Shown piece after piece: positions 10,138 through 16,584 of a stretch of DNA of 16,584 nt; the stretch's first letter is position 1; every line of letters starts with the position of its first letter. The position numbers and the translations under genes were made by a program. The notes under the pieces were generated by a model. That model worked only from the letters and a program-made list of their open reading frames with translations, was not told the DNA's origin and ran no database searches. This DNA comes from Candidatus Saccharimonadota bacterium. GTDB lineage: Bacteria > Patescibacteriota > Saccharimonadia > Saccharimonadales > Saccharimonadaceae. The stretch is from assembly GCA_900555425.1 (NCBI GenBank), contig UNSM01000011.1, forward strand, positions 1-16,584, written 5' to 3'.

Positions 10138-10404
10138 ATGAGTCGTTCATTAAAGAAAGGTCCATTCGTCGATGTAAAGCTAGCAAAGAAAATTGCTGCT
10201 CTTAGCCTTGACGATCGAACCGTTATCAAAACGTGGGCGCGCGCTTCGACTATCACACCAGAGATGGTTGGTCGAACGATTGCTGTTCACAACGGTAGAG
10301 TGCACGTACCAGTGCTGATTACCGAAAACATGGTTGGTCATAAGCTCGGTGAGTTTAGTCCAACTCGTAAGTTCCGTAAGCACGGCGGAAAGGATAAGAA
10401 GTAA
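10138..10404 (+). CDS. rpsS: Small ribosomal subunit protein uS19
   Basis: 88 residues (E. coli 92). It lies in the 30S head beside S13 and contacts the 50S subunit and A-site region. The sequence is classical: [12 protein letters not shown] at the start, [15 protein letters not shown] in the middle, and [31 protein letters not shown] C-terminal core with the [10 protein letters not shown] tail. It sits between rplB (6-nt gap) and rplV (2-nt gap) in the conserved order, so it is cotranscribed. A GAGGAAGAGG stretch at the end of rplB can serve as ribosome binding site. Confidence 0.97.
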   Translation: MSRSLKKGPFVDVKLAKKIAALSLDDRTVIKTWARASTITPEMVGRTIAVHNGRVHVPVLITENMVGHKLGEFSPTRKFRKHGGKDKK

Positions 10405-10406
10405 TC

Positions 10407-10865
10407 ATGGCTGATACAACTTATACTGTTCGCGCTTACGCAAAAGGTGTCGACCAGGCGCCACGCAAGGTTAGCTTGGTTGCCGCATTGGTACGAGGCC
10501 GTACTATAGCTGATGCACTAGTTATCTTAGAGCACGTTCCAAAGCGCGCTGCTAGCCCAGTTAAGAAGGCTATCGAAAGCGCTAAGGCAAACGCTATTAA
10601 CAACCACGGCTTGGACGCTAAAAGTTTGGTAATTACTACTTTGAGCGTTACTACTGGTACACGTTTGCGTCGCTTTAAGCCTGCATCGAAGGGTCGCGCT
10701 TTGCCATTCCAGAAAAAGACTTCAAATATTTTGGTTGAAGTAACTGGCACGGAAAAGCCAAAGAAAGCGCCTGCAAAAAAGGCCGAAGCTAAGGCAGAAG
10801 CAAAAACTGCTAAGCCTGCAGCTAAAAAAGCCGCTAAACCGGCAGCAAAAAAGGAGGAGAAGTAA
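10407..10865 (+). CDS. rplV: Large ribosomal subunit protein uL22 with Ala/Lys-rich tail
   Basis: 152 residues, about 40 longer than E. coli L22 (110). Residues 1-112 are the normal fold, including VRAYAKGVDQAPRKVSLVAA, the helix with AIESAKANAINNHGL, and the beta-hairpin loop with LRRFKPASKGRALPFQKKTS that lines the exit tunnel. From about 113 the chain continues as a low-complexity Ala-Lys-Pro extension (repeats of AKAEAK, PAAKKAAKPAAKK) resembling histone-H1-like tails and probably disordered. The extension is coded in phase with no frameshift, and its end supplies the GGAGGAGAAG ribosome binding site for rpsC. Similar tails occur in L22 of some actinobacteria and related groups; its role is unknown. 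Confidence 0.96.
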   Translation: MADTTYTVRAYAKGVDQAPRKVSLVAALVRGRTIADALVILEHVPKRAASPVKKAIESAKANAINNHGLDAKSLVITTLSVTTGTRLRRFKPASKGRALPFQKKTSNILVEVTGTEKPKKAPAKKAEAKAEAKTAKPAAKKAAKPAAKKEEK

Positions 10866-11501
10866 ATGGGTCAAAAAGTGAATCCAATCAACTTCCGCCT
10901 ACAGGTCAATAAGAACTGGAGCTCTCGTTGGTTTACGGCCAATAAAAAAGAGTTTGCAGAGGCGATTCGTCAGGATCACGAAATCCGCGAGTTGATTGAA
11001 AAGAAATTTGCCTCACGCCCAACTATCAATCGCATTGAGATTGAGCGTAGCGCTAACTTGATCACGATTACAATTCACACGGCAAAAGCTGGTGTTGTTA
11101 TCGGTCGCGGTGGTGCTGGCGTGAACGAATTGAAGAAACAAGTTGAGAAGATTGCTGGTCAGGCTGTTCGTATTAACATCGAAGAAGTTCGTCGTCCAGA
11201 ATTGGCAGCCAAATTGGTAGCTGAGAATATCGCTCGCCAATTGGAGCGCCGAATCAACTTCCGCCGTGCAACTAAAATGACCGCACAAAACACCATGAAT
11301 GCTGGCGCTAAAGGTATTCGTATTGAGGTGGCTGGTCGTTTGAACGGTGCTGAAATGGCACGTCGCGAAAAGGTAATTGAAGGCTCAGTGCCTCTACATA
11401 CCTTGCGCGCTGATATTGACTTCCACTGTGCTCGCGCTCAGACACCAGCTGGTATCATTGGCGTGAAAGTGTGGATTTATAAGGGAGAAAGGAGTCGCTA
11501 A
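10866..11501 (+). CDS. rpsC: Small ribosomal subunit protein uS3
   Basis: 211 residues (E. coli 233; shorter at the C-terminus). It lines the mRNA entry channel with S4 and S5. Visible: MGQKVNPINFRLQVNKNW at the N-terminus, a KH type II RNA-binding domain with the GxxG loop in VVIGRGGAG (about 77-85), and the C-terminal domain with ARREKVIEGSVPLHTLRADI and GVKVWIYKGE. Normal family member. It starts right after the rplV stop with GGAGGAGAAG upstream, and rplP begins immediately after its stop. Confidence 0.97.
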   Translation: MGQKVNPINFRLQVNKNWSSRWFTANKKEFAEAIRQDHEIRELIEKKFASRPTINRIEIERSANLITITIHTAKAGVVIGRGGAGVNELKKQVEKIAGQAVRINIEEVRRPELAAKLVAENIARQLERRINFRRATKMTAQNTMNAGAKGIRIEVAGRLNGAEMARREKVIEGSVPLHTLRADIDFHCARAQTPAGIIGVKVWIYKGERSR

Positions 11502-11915
11502 ATGCTGTTACCAAAGAAAACTAAGCACCGCAAAGTGCGTATTGGAAAAAACCGCGGTCAAGCAACTCGTGGCAATTACATCGCGTTCGGCGACTTTGCA
11601 TTGCAATCACAATCAAACGAGCGCATCAACTCCCGCCAAATCGAGTCTGCTCGTCAGGCGATGACTCGTTACATCAAGCGTGGTGGTAAGATTTGGATTC
11701 GAATCTTCCCTCACACTCCAGTTACCCGAAAGCCACTTGGCTTGAAGATGGGTGGCGGTAAAGGTAACCCAGAGTTCTTTGTTGCTAAGGTAAAGGCTGG
11801 TACTGTTCTGTTTGAGATGCAGGGCGTTTCAGAGGAAGTTGCTCGCGAAGCAATGCGTCTGGCTAGCCACAAATTGCCAGTCAAATGTAAGTTCATCAAG
11901 CGGGAGGACGCATAA
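11502..11915 (+). CDS. rplP: Large ribosomal subunit protein uL16
   Basis: 137 residues (E. coli 136). A 50S protein that organises the A-site tRNA binding region near the peptidyl transferase centre. Hallmarks: [20 protein letters not shown] at the start, [25 protein letters not shown] in the middle, and [24 protein letters not shown], the conserved loop. GGAGAAAGGAG lies directly upstream in the rpsC end. Its stop TAA overlaps the ATG of rpmC by one base, consistent with translational coupling. Confidence 0.97.
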   Translation: MLLPKKTKHRKVRIGKNRGQATRGNYIAFGDFALQSQSNERINSRQIESARQAMTRYIKRGGKIWIRIFPHTPVTRKPLGLKMGGGKGNPEFFVAKVKAGTVLFEMQGVSEEVAREAMRLASHKLPVKCKFIKREDA

Positions 11916-12124
11916 TGGCTGAAACGAAGAAATCTGTTAAAGCAGCAGTTGTTAAGACGATTGACGACTTGAAGAAGGAATTGGCTGAAAAGCGAAACGA
12001 CCTACTTCAGGCAAAACGTTCTCATGCTGCTGGCGAATTAGTTAATCCAAAAGCGTTGCGTTCACTCCGAAAGGAAATTGCACGCCTGCTGACACAAATT
12101 AATAATACAAAGGAGAGCAAGTAA
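11915..12124 (+). CDS. rpmC: Large ribosomal subunit protein uL29
   Basis: 69 residues, normal for L29, with a few extra residues at the N-terminus. A two-helix hairpin next to L23 at the tunnel exit. The family core is seen as DLKKELAEKRNDLLQAKRSH...LVNPKALRSLRKEIARLLTQ. It overlaps both neighbours by one base (TAATG at each end), is in the expected place between rplP and rpsQ, and has GGGAGG upstream. Confidence 0.95.
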   Translation: MAETKKSVKAAVVKTIDDLKKELAEKRNDLLQAKRSHAAGELVNPKALRSLRKEIARLLTQINNTKESK

Positions 12125-12435
12125 TGGCCCGACGAACATTGATTGGCGTCGTAACGAGTGCCAAGCGCGACAAGACCATCACTGTGACGGTCACTAGCCG
12201 CGAAACGCATCCGCTATACGGCAAGCAGTACACCGTGACTCGCAAATACACTGCTCACGATGAAACCAACGAAGCAGGTGAAGGCGACAAGGTGCAGATC
12301 GAAGAGACTCGCCCAATTTCCAAGACTAAGAGCTTTACTCTAGTTAAGGTGATTGAAAAGTCTCGCGGTTCTATCAAACTAAAGGACGAAGTTTCTGGCG
12401 AAACTAAGGAAGAGGCTAAGGAGGACGACAAATGA
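12124..12435 (+). CDS. rpsQ: Small ribosomal subunit protein uS17 with charged tail
   Basis: 103 residues against 84 in E. coli. The OB-fold core is clear: [20 protein letters not shown], then [19 protein letters not shown] and [21 protein letters not shown]. After residue 85 a charged extension with many Glu, Lys and Asp follows and ends EEAKEDDK. It binds helix 11 and helix 7 regions of 16S rRNA in the 30S body. The stop TGA overlaps the start of rplN in an ATGA arrangement, and AAGGAGG in the tail codons provides the rplN ribosome binding site. Confidence 0.96.
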   Translation: MARRTLIGVVTSAKRDKTITVTVTSRETHPLYGKQYTVTRKYTAHDETNEAGEGDKVQIEETRPISKTKSFTLVKVIEKSRGSIKLKDEVSGETKEEAKEDDK

Positions 12436-12800
12436 TCCAACAAGAATCTCGCCTTAAGGTAGCCGACAACTCAGGCGCTAGGGAAGTTTTGTGTATCCGC
12501 GTTCTTGGCGGTACACGACGCCGTTACGCTCGCGTCGGCGATGTAATCGTCTGTTCAGTAAAAGACGCTAGCCCAACCGGTAACGTTAAGAAAAAATCTG
12601 TTGTTAAGGCTGTAGTTGTTCGTACTCGCGATCAAATTCATCGCAAAGACGGCTCAACAATCTGTTTTGACGACAACGCCGTAGTGATTATCAACGATGA
12701 CAAGCAACCAAAAGCTACTCGTGTCTTCGGTCCAGTTCCACGCGAACTTCGCGATATGGGCTACATGAAGATCGTCAGCTTAGCTCCGGAGGTACTCTAA
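12432..12800 (+). CDS. rplN: Large ribosomal subunit protein uL14
   Basis: 122 residues, as in E. coli (123). It sits on the 50S interface next to L19 and forms an intersubunit bridge; in many bacteria it is also the target of the silencing factor RsfS. Hallmarks: [19 protein letters not shown] at the N-terminus, [17 protein letters not shown] in the middle, [20 protein letters not shown], and a C-terminal [20 protein letters not shown]. It overlaps rpsQ by 4 bases and rplX by 1 base. Confidence 0.97.
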   Translation: MIQQESRLKVADNSGAREVLCIRVLGGTRRRYARVGDVIVCSVKDASPTGNVKKKSVVKAVVVRTRDQIHRKDGSTICFDDNAVVIINDDKQPKATRVFGPVPRELRDMGYMKIVSLAPEVL

Positions 12801-13120
12801 TGGCTCGAATTCATAAAGACGATACCGTAAAAATTATTGCTGGTAAAAATAAAGGTACAACTGGTAAAGTTCTAAAAGTTAACACAAAAGACCAAACTGT
12901 TTTGGTCGAAGGTGTTGGCGTTGGACATCGCCACGTTAAGCCAAGCCAGTACAATCCAAAAGGCGGCAAAAAAGATATTCACGTACCAATGGATATCAGC
13001 AAAGTCGCTTTGGTTGTTGATGAGAAATCAGGCAAAACCAGTCGGGTTGGTTTAGTAAAGAATGCTGACGGCGGCAAAACTCGTGTTGCTCGTCAAGCAA
13101 AAAATAAGGAGATTAAATAA
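12800..13120 (+). CDS. rplX: Large ribosomal subunit protein uL24
   Basis: 106 residues (E. coli 104). An assembly initiator of the 50S subunit near the tunnel exit. The KOW motif is at the N-terminus (DDTVKIIAGKNKGTTGKVLK, residues 7-26), followed by VLVEGVGVGHRHVKPSQ and the DISKVALVVDEKSGKTSRVG strand pair. The usual C-terminal zinc-free form. Start overlaps the rplN stop (TAATG), with GGAGG 8 nt upstream; its own stop overlaps the rplE ATG. Confidence 0.96.
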   Translation: MARIHKDDTVKIIAGKNKGTTGKVLKVNTKDQTVLVEGVGVGHRHVKPSQYNPKGGKKDIHVPMDISKVALVVDEKSGKTSRVGLVKNADGGKTRVARQAKNKEIK

Positions 13121-13704
13121 TGGCAGAAAAGAAAACTGTCGTGCCAGCTCCTCGCTTGAAAGCCTTGTATCAAGGAACTTACCTTAAGGAACTACAAGCC
13201 GAATTGAATCTAAAGAACGTGCATGAAGTGCCAGCTTTGGAAAAGATCGTCGTGAGCGTTGGTACCGGCAAAAAGAAAGATGACAAGCGTCATTTCGAAA
13301 TTGTCAAAAACACTGTCGAGAAAATCACCGGTCAAGCACCAGTGGCTCGACGAGCCAAAAAATCAATCGCGACATTTAGCATTCGTAAAGGTATGGGCGC
13401 GCCAATTGGTGTTAGCGTAACTTTGCGCGGCGCTCGTATGTACGAGTTCATGGACCGTTTGATTAACGTTGCTTTGCCTCGCGTTCGCGACTTTCACGGC
13501 GTTGGCTTGAAGTTTGATAAAGGTGGCAACTACAATCTCGGCATCACCGAGCAATCGATTTTCCCAGAATTGACATTTGAGGAAACTCAAGTTTTGCACG
13601 GTTTGCAGGTTACATTTGTTATCAAGAACGGCAACAAGGAAGCTTCTAAGGCGTTGCTAGAAAAATTCGGCATGCCGTTTGAGAAGAAAGGAGGCGTCAA
13701 GTAA
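13120..13704 (+). CDS. rplE: Large ribosomal subunit protein uL5
   Basis: 194 residues (E. coli 179), with an N-terminal extension of about a dozen residues. It binds 5S rRNA in the central protuberance and contacts P-site tRNA. Recognisable: [75 protein letters not shown], and the [19 protein letters not shown] block, followed by [20 protein letters not shown]. All family blocks are intact. The stop overlaps the rpsN start (TAATG); AAAGGAGG precedes rpsN. Confidence 0.97.
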   Translation: MAEKKTVVPAPRLKALYQGTYLKELQAELNLKNVHEVPALEKIVVSVGTGKKKDDKRHFEIVKNTVEKITGQAPVARRAKKSIATFSIRKGMGAPIGVSVTLRGARMYEFMDRLINVALPRVRDFHGVGLKFDKGGNYNLGITEQSIFPELTFEETQVLHGLQVTFVIKNGNKEASKALLEKFGMPFEKKGGVK

Positions 13705-13973
13705 TGGCTAAGAAATCAATGGTCGCTCGTGATAAGAAGCGTATGAAGATGATTGCCAAGTTTGCAGCTAAGCGTGCTGAGTTGAAAGAACTTGGCGACC
13801 TCGATGGTTTGCAGAAATTGCCTCGCAATTCTAGCCCGACCAGGCACAAGAACCGTGATAGCATCTCTGGTCGCCCACGCGGCTACATGCGTCAATTCGG
13901 CTTGAGCCGTATCAATTTCCGCGAAAAAGCAGCCAAGGGTGAAATCCCAGGCATAACAAAGAGTAGTTGGTAA
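13704..13973 (+). CDS. rpsN: Small ribosomal subunit protein uS14, zinc-free type
   Basis: 89 residues. This is the C-minus form without the two CxxC zinc pairs of the 61-residue type; it resembles the 89-residue alternative S14 of Bacillus in length and sequence ([63 protein letters not shown]). It is an essential 30S head protein assembled late. The zinc-free form makes the ribosome less dependent on zinc supply, a general statement about the family. A 20-nt gap with AAGGAAAGGAG separates it from rpsH, the widest gap in the operon. Confidence 0.96.
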   Translation: MAKKSMVARDKKRMKMIAKFAAKRAELKELGDLDGLQKLPRNSSPTRHKNRDSISGRPRGYMRQFGLSRINFREKAAKGEIPGITKSSW

Positions 13974-13993
13974 GAAGGAAAGGAGATTAGAAT

Positions 13994-14395
13994 ATGTCTA
14001 TGCAAACTACAGACCCAATCGCCGACCTTCTGACTCGCATCCGCAATGCGAAATTGGTTGGCAAAACGGAAGTTCGTGTTCCGTCCAGCAAGATGAAGAA
14101 AGTCATCGCTGAACAATTAGTCAAAAACGGCTACTTGGCAGATGTCAAACTGGAAGATGCTAAACCTCGCGGCGTGCTGGTAGTTACTATCAATGAAAAA
14201 GGAACTAACAGCACTATCAACGAAATTACCCGCATCTCAAAACCTGGTCGTCGCGTTTACGTCGGCGCTAGCGAGATTCCAAAGGTAAAGAGTGGTCGCG
14301 GTTTGGTACTTATCTCAACATCAAAAGGCGTCATGACTGGCGCTGAAGCAGCCAAGGCTAAGCTTGGTGGCGAGTTGTTGTTGAAGGTTTACTAA
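13994..14395 (+). CDS. rpsH: Small ribosomal subunit protein uS8
   Basis: 133 residues (E. coli 130), complete. Primary 16S rRNA binder of the central domain. Hallmarks: DPIADLLTRIRNAKLVGK at the start, VPSSKMKKVIAEQLVKNGYL, RISKPGRRVYVGASEIPKV and the C-terminal STSKGVMTGAEAAKAKLGGELLLKVY. In many bacteria S8 represses the spc operon, and rplF follows directly; here a terminator follows 15 nt after the stop. The last six codons, stop and terminator are duplicated 2,132 bp downstream, so the 3' end of this gene appears to be the insertion point of a foreign segment. The protein itself looks intact. Confidence 0.97.
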   Translation: MSMQTTDPIADLLTRIRNAKLVGKTEVRVPSSKMKKVIAEQLVKNGYLADVKLEDAKPRGVLVVTINEKGTNSTINEITRISKPGRRVYVGASEIPKVKSGRGLVLISTSKGVMTGAEAAKAKLGGELLLKVY

Positions 14396-14446
14396 GCCTC
14401 ACACAAATCAAATAAACGTCCTCATTGCAGGGCGTTTATTTTTTAT
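14375..14446 (+). repeat. Left copy of 72-bp direct repeat (rpsH 3' end plus terminator)
   Basis: Matches 16507-16578 over 72 bp with 4 mismatches, all transitions (14402, 14403, 14405, 14410), clustered between the stop codon and the terminator stem. It begins inside rpsH at the final codons for LLLKVY and ends after the T run. Similarity stops abruptly on both sides. It looks like an attachment-site-type duplication bounding a 2,060-bp unique segment. Confidence 0.92.
14410..14446 (+). terminator. Rho-independent terminator after rpsH (left copy)
   Basis: A 13-bp stem including one G-U pair (AAATAAACGTCCT with AGGGCGTTTATTT) around a 6-nt loop CATTGC, followed by Ts. It ends the rplC-rpsH operon. 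It is part of the direct repeat. Confidence 0.9.
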
Positions 14447-14466
14447 ATCCATCTACACAGAGATAG

Positions 14467-14472
14467 TATAAT
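14467..14472 (+). promoter_or_regulatory. -10 box of the ABC-F gene, leaderless type
   Basis: A perfect TATAAT ends 6 nt before ATG, so transcription should begin on or next to the start codon. No Shine-Dalgarno sequence and no convincing -35 box; TTTATA at 14442-14447 is 19 nt upstream. The style is the same as for host genes in the window, so the insert may come from a related organism. Confidence 0.55.
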
Positions 14473-14478
14473 AGTGAT

Positions 14479-16089
14479 ATGATCGACCTTAAGAATGTGT
14501 CTTATGAAACTAATAGTCGAGAATTGTTTAGTGATGTAAACTTTGTTATCAATGCTGGAGACAAAATTGGACTAGTTGGTCCAAATGGTGCCGGAAAAAC
14601 TACTTTATTAAAAATAATAAACGGAGATATCCAGCCTACATCAGGTGATATTATTTCGAGTGGTGAAGAGATAGGTATTTTACCACAAAACCTGAATAAA
14701 TGGCTCGATAAGACAGTTTATGATTTTATAGAAGAGGTGACTGGTGTTAAGTCGGCTAGAGAAGAATTTGATTATCAGTGTGAGAGATTAACCCAAGAGG
14801 CTAGTGAAAAGACGCTATTAGCTTATGGCGAAGCTCTGGAGAGGTATGAAAAATTCGAAGTAGCAAATTTTGACACGACGATTAAAAAAGCTTTATCGCG
14901 AGCGGCTCTGGGTGACATTGATCTGGATAGACGTCTGAATACATTTTCTGGAGGACAACGCACACGGATAGCTTTGGCGGCAGTTTTTGCGTCTCGTTAT
15001 GATCTAATTTTGCTTGATGAGCCAACTAATAACCTTGATGATAGTGGAGTAATTTTGCTTGAAGATTTTATCGACAATTCGCCAGCTTCATTTTTGATCG
15101 TGTCTCATGATCGGCATTTTTTACGTAACACTGCGGAACGGATTGTAGAATTGACTGGCGGCAAGGGTGTGAATAAGTACAATCTTGGTTACGATGAATA
15201 TATTGAAGCAAGACGTGAAGCTCGTCAAGCAATGACCGACCGCTATGAGCAATATGAAAAGGAGAAAAAGCGACTATACCACGTTGCACGGGATGCGAGA
15301 ATTCGTGCGAATTCGGCCAAAGCTAGCCACAAAAAATCGGATAGCGATAAGTTAAATGATAATTTTCGTAAAGAGCGCGCATCTTCAAATATTGCAGGGG
15401 CGGCTGGAGGCGTGGAGTCTCGCCTGCGACAATTGGATGAGCCTGAGAGAGTGGAGGATGAAATTGCTATTAAGTTTGCTTTCGATGAAGTATCATCTAA
15501 GAAGCATAGCCTTATTTCTGTGCAATCGCTAAGTATTTCACATGATGGAGAGAAGATGATAGGGCCCGTTACTTTTAACGTACGTCCTGGTGATAAAATA
15601 TTGATCCAGGGGGAGAATGGCTCGGGAAAATCTTCGCTCCTCAATTTTATTATGGGAAATAATACACCCGAGTATCATCGCGGAGAAATAAAAAAAGGCG
15701 AAAATGCAAAAATAATATATGTGAATCAGTCGCAGTCATTGCCGCTTAAAGACAACTCGCCTTTGGACAATTTGCGGTATTTATCGCCAAAACTTGAATT
15801 ACACGACGCGATCAATATCTTAATTCGTTTTGGTCTAGATAAACGAACAATCTCTTCGACAAAAGCAATAGATCTCAGCGGTGGCGAACGGGCTAAAGTT
15901 TTGCTTGCTGCTATGTCAACGAGCTCTCCTGACCTTATCATCCTGGATGAGCCGACGAATAACCTTGATATTCCTACGATTGAAGCTTTGGAATTGGCGC
16001 TAGGTCAGTATAAAGGAGGCGTTGTGATAGTGTCTCATGATCAAGACTTTATCGAAAATATAGGGATAACGGAGAAAATTAAAATATAA
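14479..16089 (+). CDS. ABC-F family ATPase (ribosome-associated translation or antibiotic-protection factor)
   Basis: 536 residues, two ATP-binding cassettes in one chain and no membrane segment, which defines ABC-F. Domain 1: Walker A GPNGAGKT (34-41), signature FSGGQ (156-160), Walker B LILLDEPTNNLD with Glu181, switch His210. Domain 2: Walker A GENGSGKS (378-385), signature LSGGE (467-471), Walker B LIILDEPTNNLD with Glu491, His520. The EPTNNLD block after each Walker B is typical. The charged helical linker at about 235-325 corresponds to the P-site tRNA interaction motif that enters the ribosome E site. All catalytic residues are present, so it should be active. Family members either assist stalled ribosomes (EttA, Uup type) or dislodge antibiotics (Msr, Vga, Lsa, OptrA types); the sequence alone does not decide. 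It lies alone between duplicated rpsH ends. Codon use is AT-richer than in the ribosomal genes. Confidence 0.93.
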   Translation: MIDLKNVSYETNSRELFSDVNFVINAGDKIGLVGPNGAGKTTLLKIINGDIQPTSGDIISSGEEIGILPQNLNKWLDKTVYDFIEEVTGVKSAREEFDYQCERLTQEASEKTLLAYGEALERYEKFEVANFDTTIKKALSRAALGDIDLDRRLNTFSGGQRTRIALAAVFASRYDLILLDEPTNNLDDSGVILLEDFIDNSPASFLIVSHDRHFLRNTAERIVELTGGKGVNKYNLGYDEYIEARREARQAMTDRYEQYEKEKKRLYHVARDARIRANSAKASHKKSDSDKLNDNFRKERASSNIAGAAGGVESRLRQLDEPERVEDEIAIKFAFDEVSSKKHSLISVQSLSISHDGEKMIGPVTFNVRPGDKILIQGENGSGKSSLLNFIMGNNTPEYHRGEIKKGENAKIIYVNQSQSLPLKDNSPLDNLRYLSPKLELHDAINILIRFGLDKRTISSTKAIDLSGGERAKVLLAAMSTSSPDLIILDEPTNNLDIPTIEALELALGQYKGGVVIVSHDQDFIENIGITEKIKI

Positions 16090-16108
16090 AAAAGACTTGA
16101 CGGAATAG

Positions 16109-16444
16109 CTTTTACTATTATTAGATATAATTAAAATTAATTGTAATTATTATGATAGTAAAAAATTGCAAGAAACATTGTATTCTTTGATTGTTAGTTC
16201 AATACAGGCGCAAATTGATTTTGAGATCGATACTTCTGTGTGTTATTGCATAGGAAGCGGAGATAATTATACATTTTTATCTAGAATAAACAAAAAATAT
16301 AATTTTTTTGATGAAATCATACCTTTGGAACATCCGAGATTTATAATGCAGTATAATTCTAAACATAAATATGAATATTCTGAAAAGTATTTGACAGCTT
16401 TAAAGCAAAATCATGGCAAAGAGAAGGAGATAGCATATCGTTAA
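16109..16444 (+). pseudogene. 3' fragment of a probable SMUG2-like/DUF4918 uracil-DNA glycosylase gene
   Basis: The frame is open from 16109 to TAA 16442-16444, but the only possible starts are a TTG (16166) with no ribosome binding site and other weak codons, and a stop lies at 16106-16108. The translation (NYYDSKKLQETLYSLIVSS, FEIDTSVCYCIGSGDNY, FFDEIIPLEHPRFIMQY, YSEKYLTAL) matches from memory the C-terminal part of the DUF4918/SMUG2-like uracil-DNA glycosylase family, including the HPR motif near the active site. The N-terminal half with the catalytic GMNPGP-type loop is absent. I therefore call it a truncated remnant. The region is about 25% GC, much lower than the ribosomal genes (nearly half). 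A short independent protein cannot be excluded. The family call rests on recalled sequence patterns, not a search. Confidence 0.6.
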
Positions 16445-16506
16445 TAAAAAATTTTAATGAAACATTAATACATGACGAGTTGTTCAAAAAGATTGATTAT
16501 ATTATT

Positions 16507-16578
16507 TTGTTGTTGAAGGTTTACTAAGCCTCATGCGAATCGAATAAACGTCCTCATTGCAGGGCGTTTATTTTTTAT
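16507..16578 (+). repeat. Right copy of 72-bp direct repeat (displaced rpsH 3' end plus terminator)
   Basis: Near-identical to 14375-14446 (68 of 72). It holds the codons for LLLKVY, the TAA stop and the terminator, but the sequence upstream is unrelated to rpsH. By the logic of elements that insert at gene 3' ends, this copy may be the original chromosomal end displaced by the insertion, or the duplicate carried by the element. Confidence 0.92.
16543..16578 (+). terminator. Rho-independent terminator (right copy)
   Basis: The same 12-bp core stem, CATTGC loop and T run as the terminator after rpsH, conserved without a mismatch within the stem-loop. It would end any transcript coming from the ABC-F gene, since no other terminator is seen between 16090 and 16506. 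Confidence 0.88.
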
Positions 16579-16584
16579 GATAAA

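Noticed and set aside
16097..16131. TTGACG and TATAAT downstream of the ABC-F gene as a promoter
   Set aside because: Spacing is 23 nt, too long, and the boxes lie at the start of or inside the glycosylase remnant in very AT-rich DNA. Possibly a weak extended element, but not supported.
14447..16506. Insertion sequence or composite transposon
   Set aside because: No transposase, no terminal inverted repeats, and a 72-bp repeat is far too long for a target-site duplication.

Overview
This 16.6 kb window looks like the chromosome of a candidate phyla radiation (Patescibacteria) bacterium, most probably a Saccharibacteria (TM7) member. The reasons are the mix of a streamlined ribosomal operon, a eukaryotic-type glycogen branching enzyme, an L-lactate dehydrogenase and the many promoters placed directly on start codons. 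This assignment is an inference from gene content and style; no database search was possible. UGA is used as a stop codon (1439-3142 gene, ldh, rpsQ), so the code is not the UGA=Gly code of SR1/Gracilibacteria.

Left part (1-6751). A minus-strand glgB (branching enzyme), cut by the window edge, diverges from a large acidic protein of unknown function (1439-3142). It is followed by tgt (tRNA-guanine transglycosylase), tuf (EF-Tu) with a near-consensus promoter and a strong terminator, and ldh.

Ribosomal part (6752-14446). rpsJ is a separate unit with its own promoter and terminator. A small three-helix membrane protein gene is interposed. A strong promoter and a 140-nt leader then drive rplC-rplD-rplW-rplB-rpsS-rplV-rpsC-rplP-rpmC-rpsQ-rplN-rplX-rplE-rpsN-rpsH, fifteen genes with overlapping or nearly abutting ends, closed by a terminator. 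The gene order is the classical S10-spc order, but it is split into at least two transcription units and terminated after rpsH.

Right part (14375-16578). A 72-bp direct repeat (4 mismatches) consists of the last six sense codons and stop of rpsH plus its terminator. It occurs once at the genuine rpsH end and again 2,132 bp downstream. Between the copies lie a leaderless ABC-F ATPase gene (ribosome-associated type) and an AT-rich (about 25% GC by eye) tail with the 3' fragment of a probable SMUG2-like/DUF4918 uracil-DNA glycosylase gene. This has the architecture of an element inserted at the 3' end of rpsH that restores the gene end. It carries a factor that would act on the ribosome, inside the ribosomal protein locus. 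This is the most interesting feature of the window.

A second theme is gene starts. Five transcription-unit heads (glgB, the 1439 gene, tgt, the 7235 gene, the ABC-F gene) have a TATAAT-like box only 6-12 nt before ATG and no Shine-Dalgarno sequence, so they are predicted to be leaderless or nearly so. tuf, ldh, rpsJ and rplC instead have leaders with ribosome binding sites. Twice the TGA stop of the upstream gene forms the TGn of an extended -10 box (TGATATAAT).
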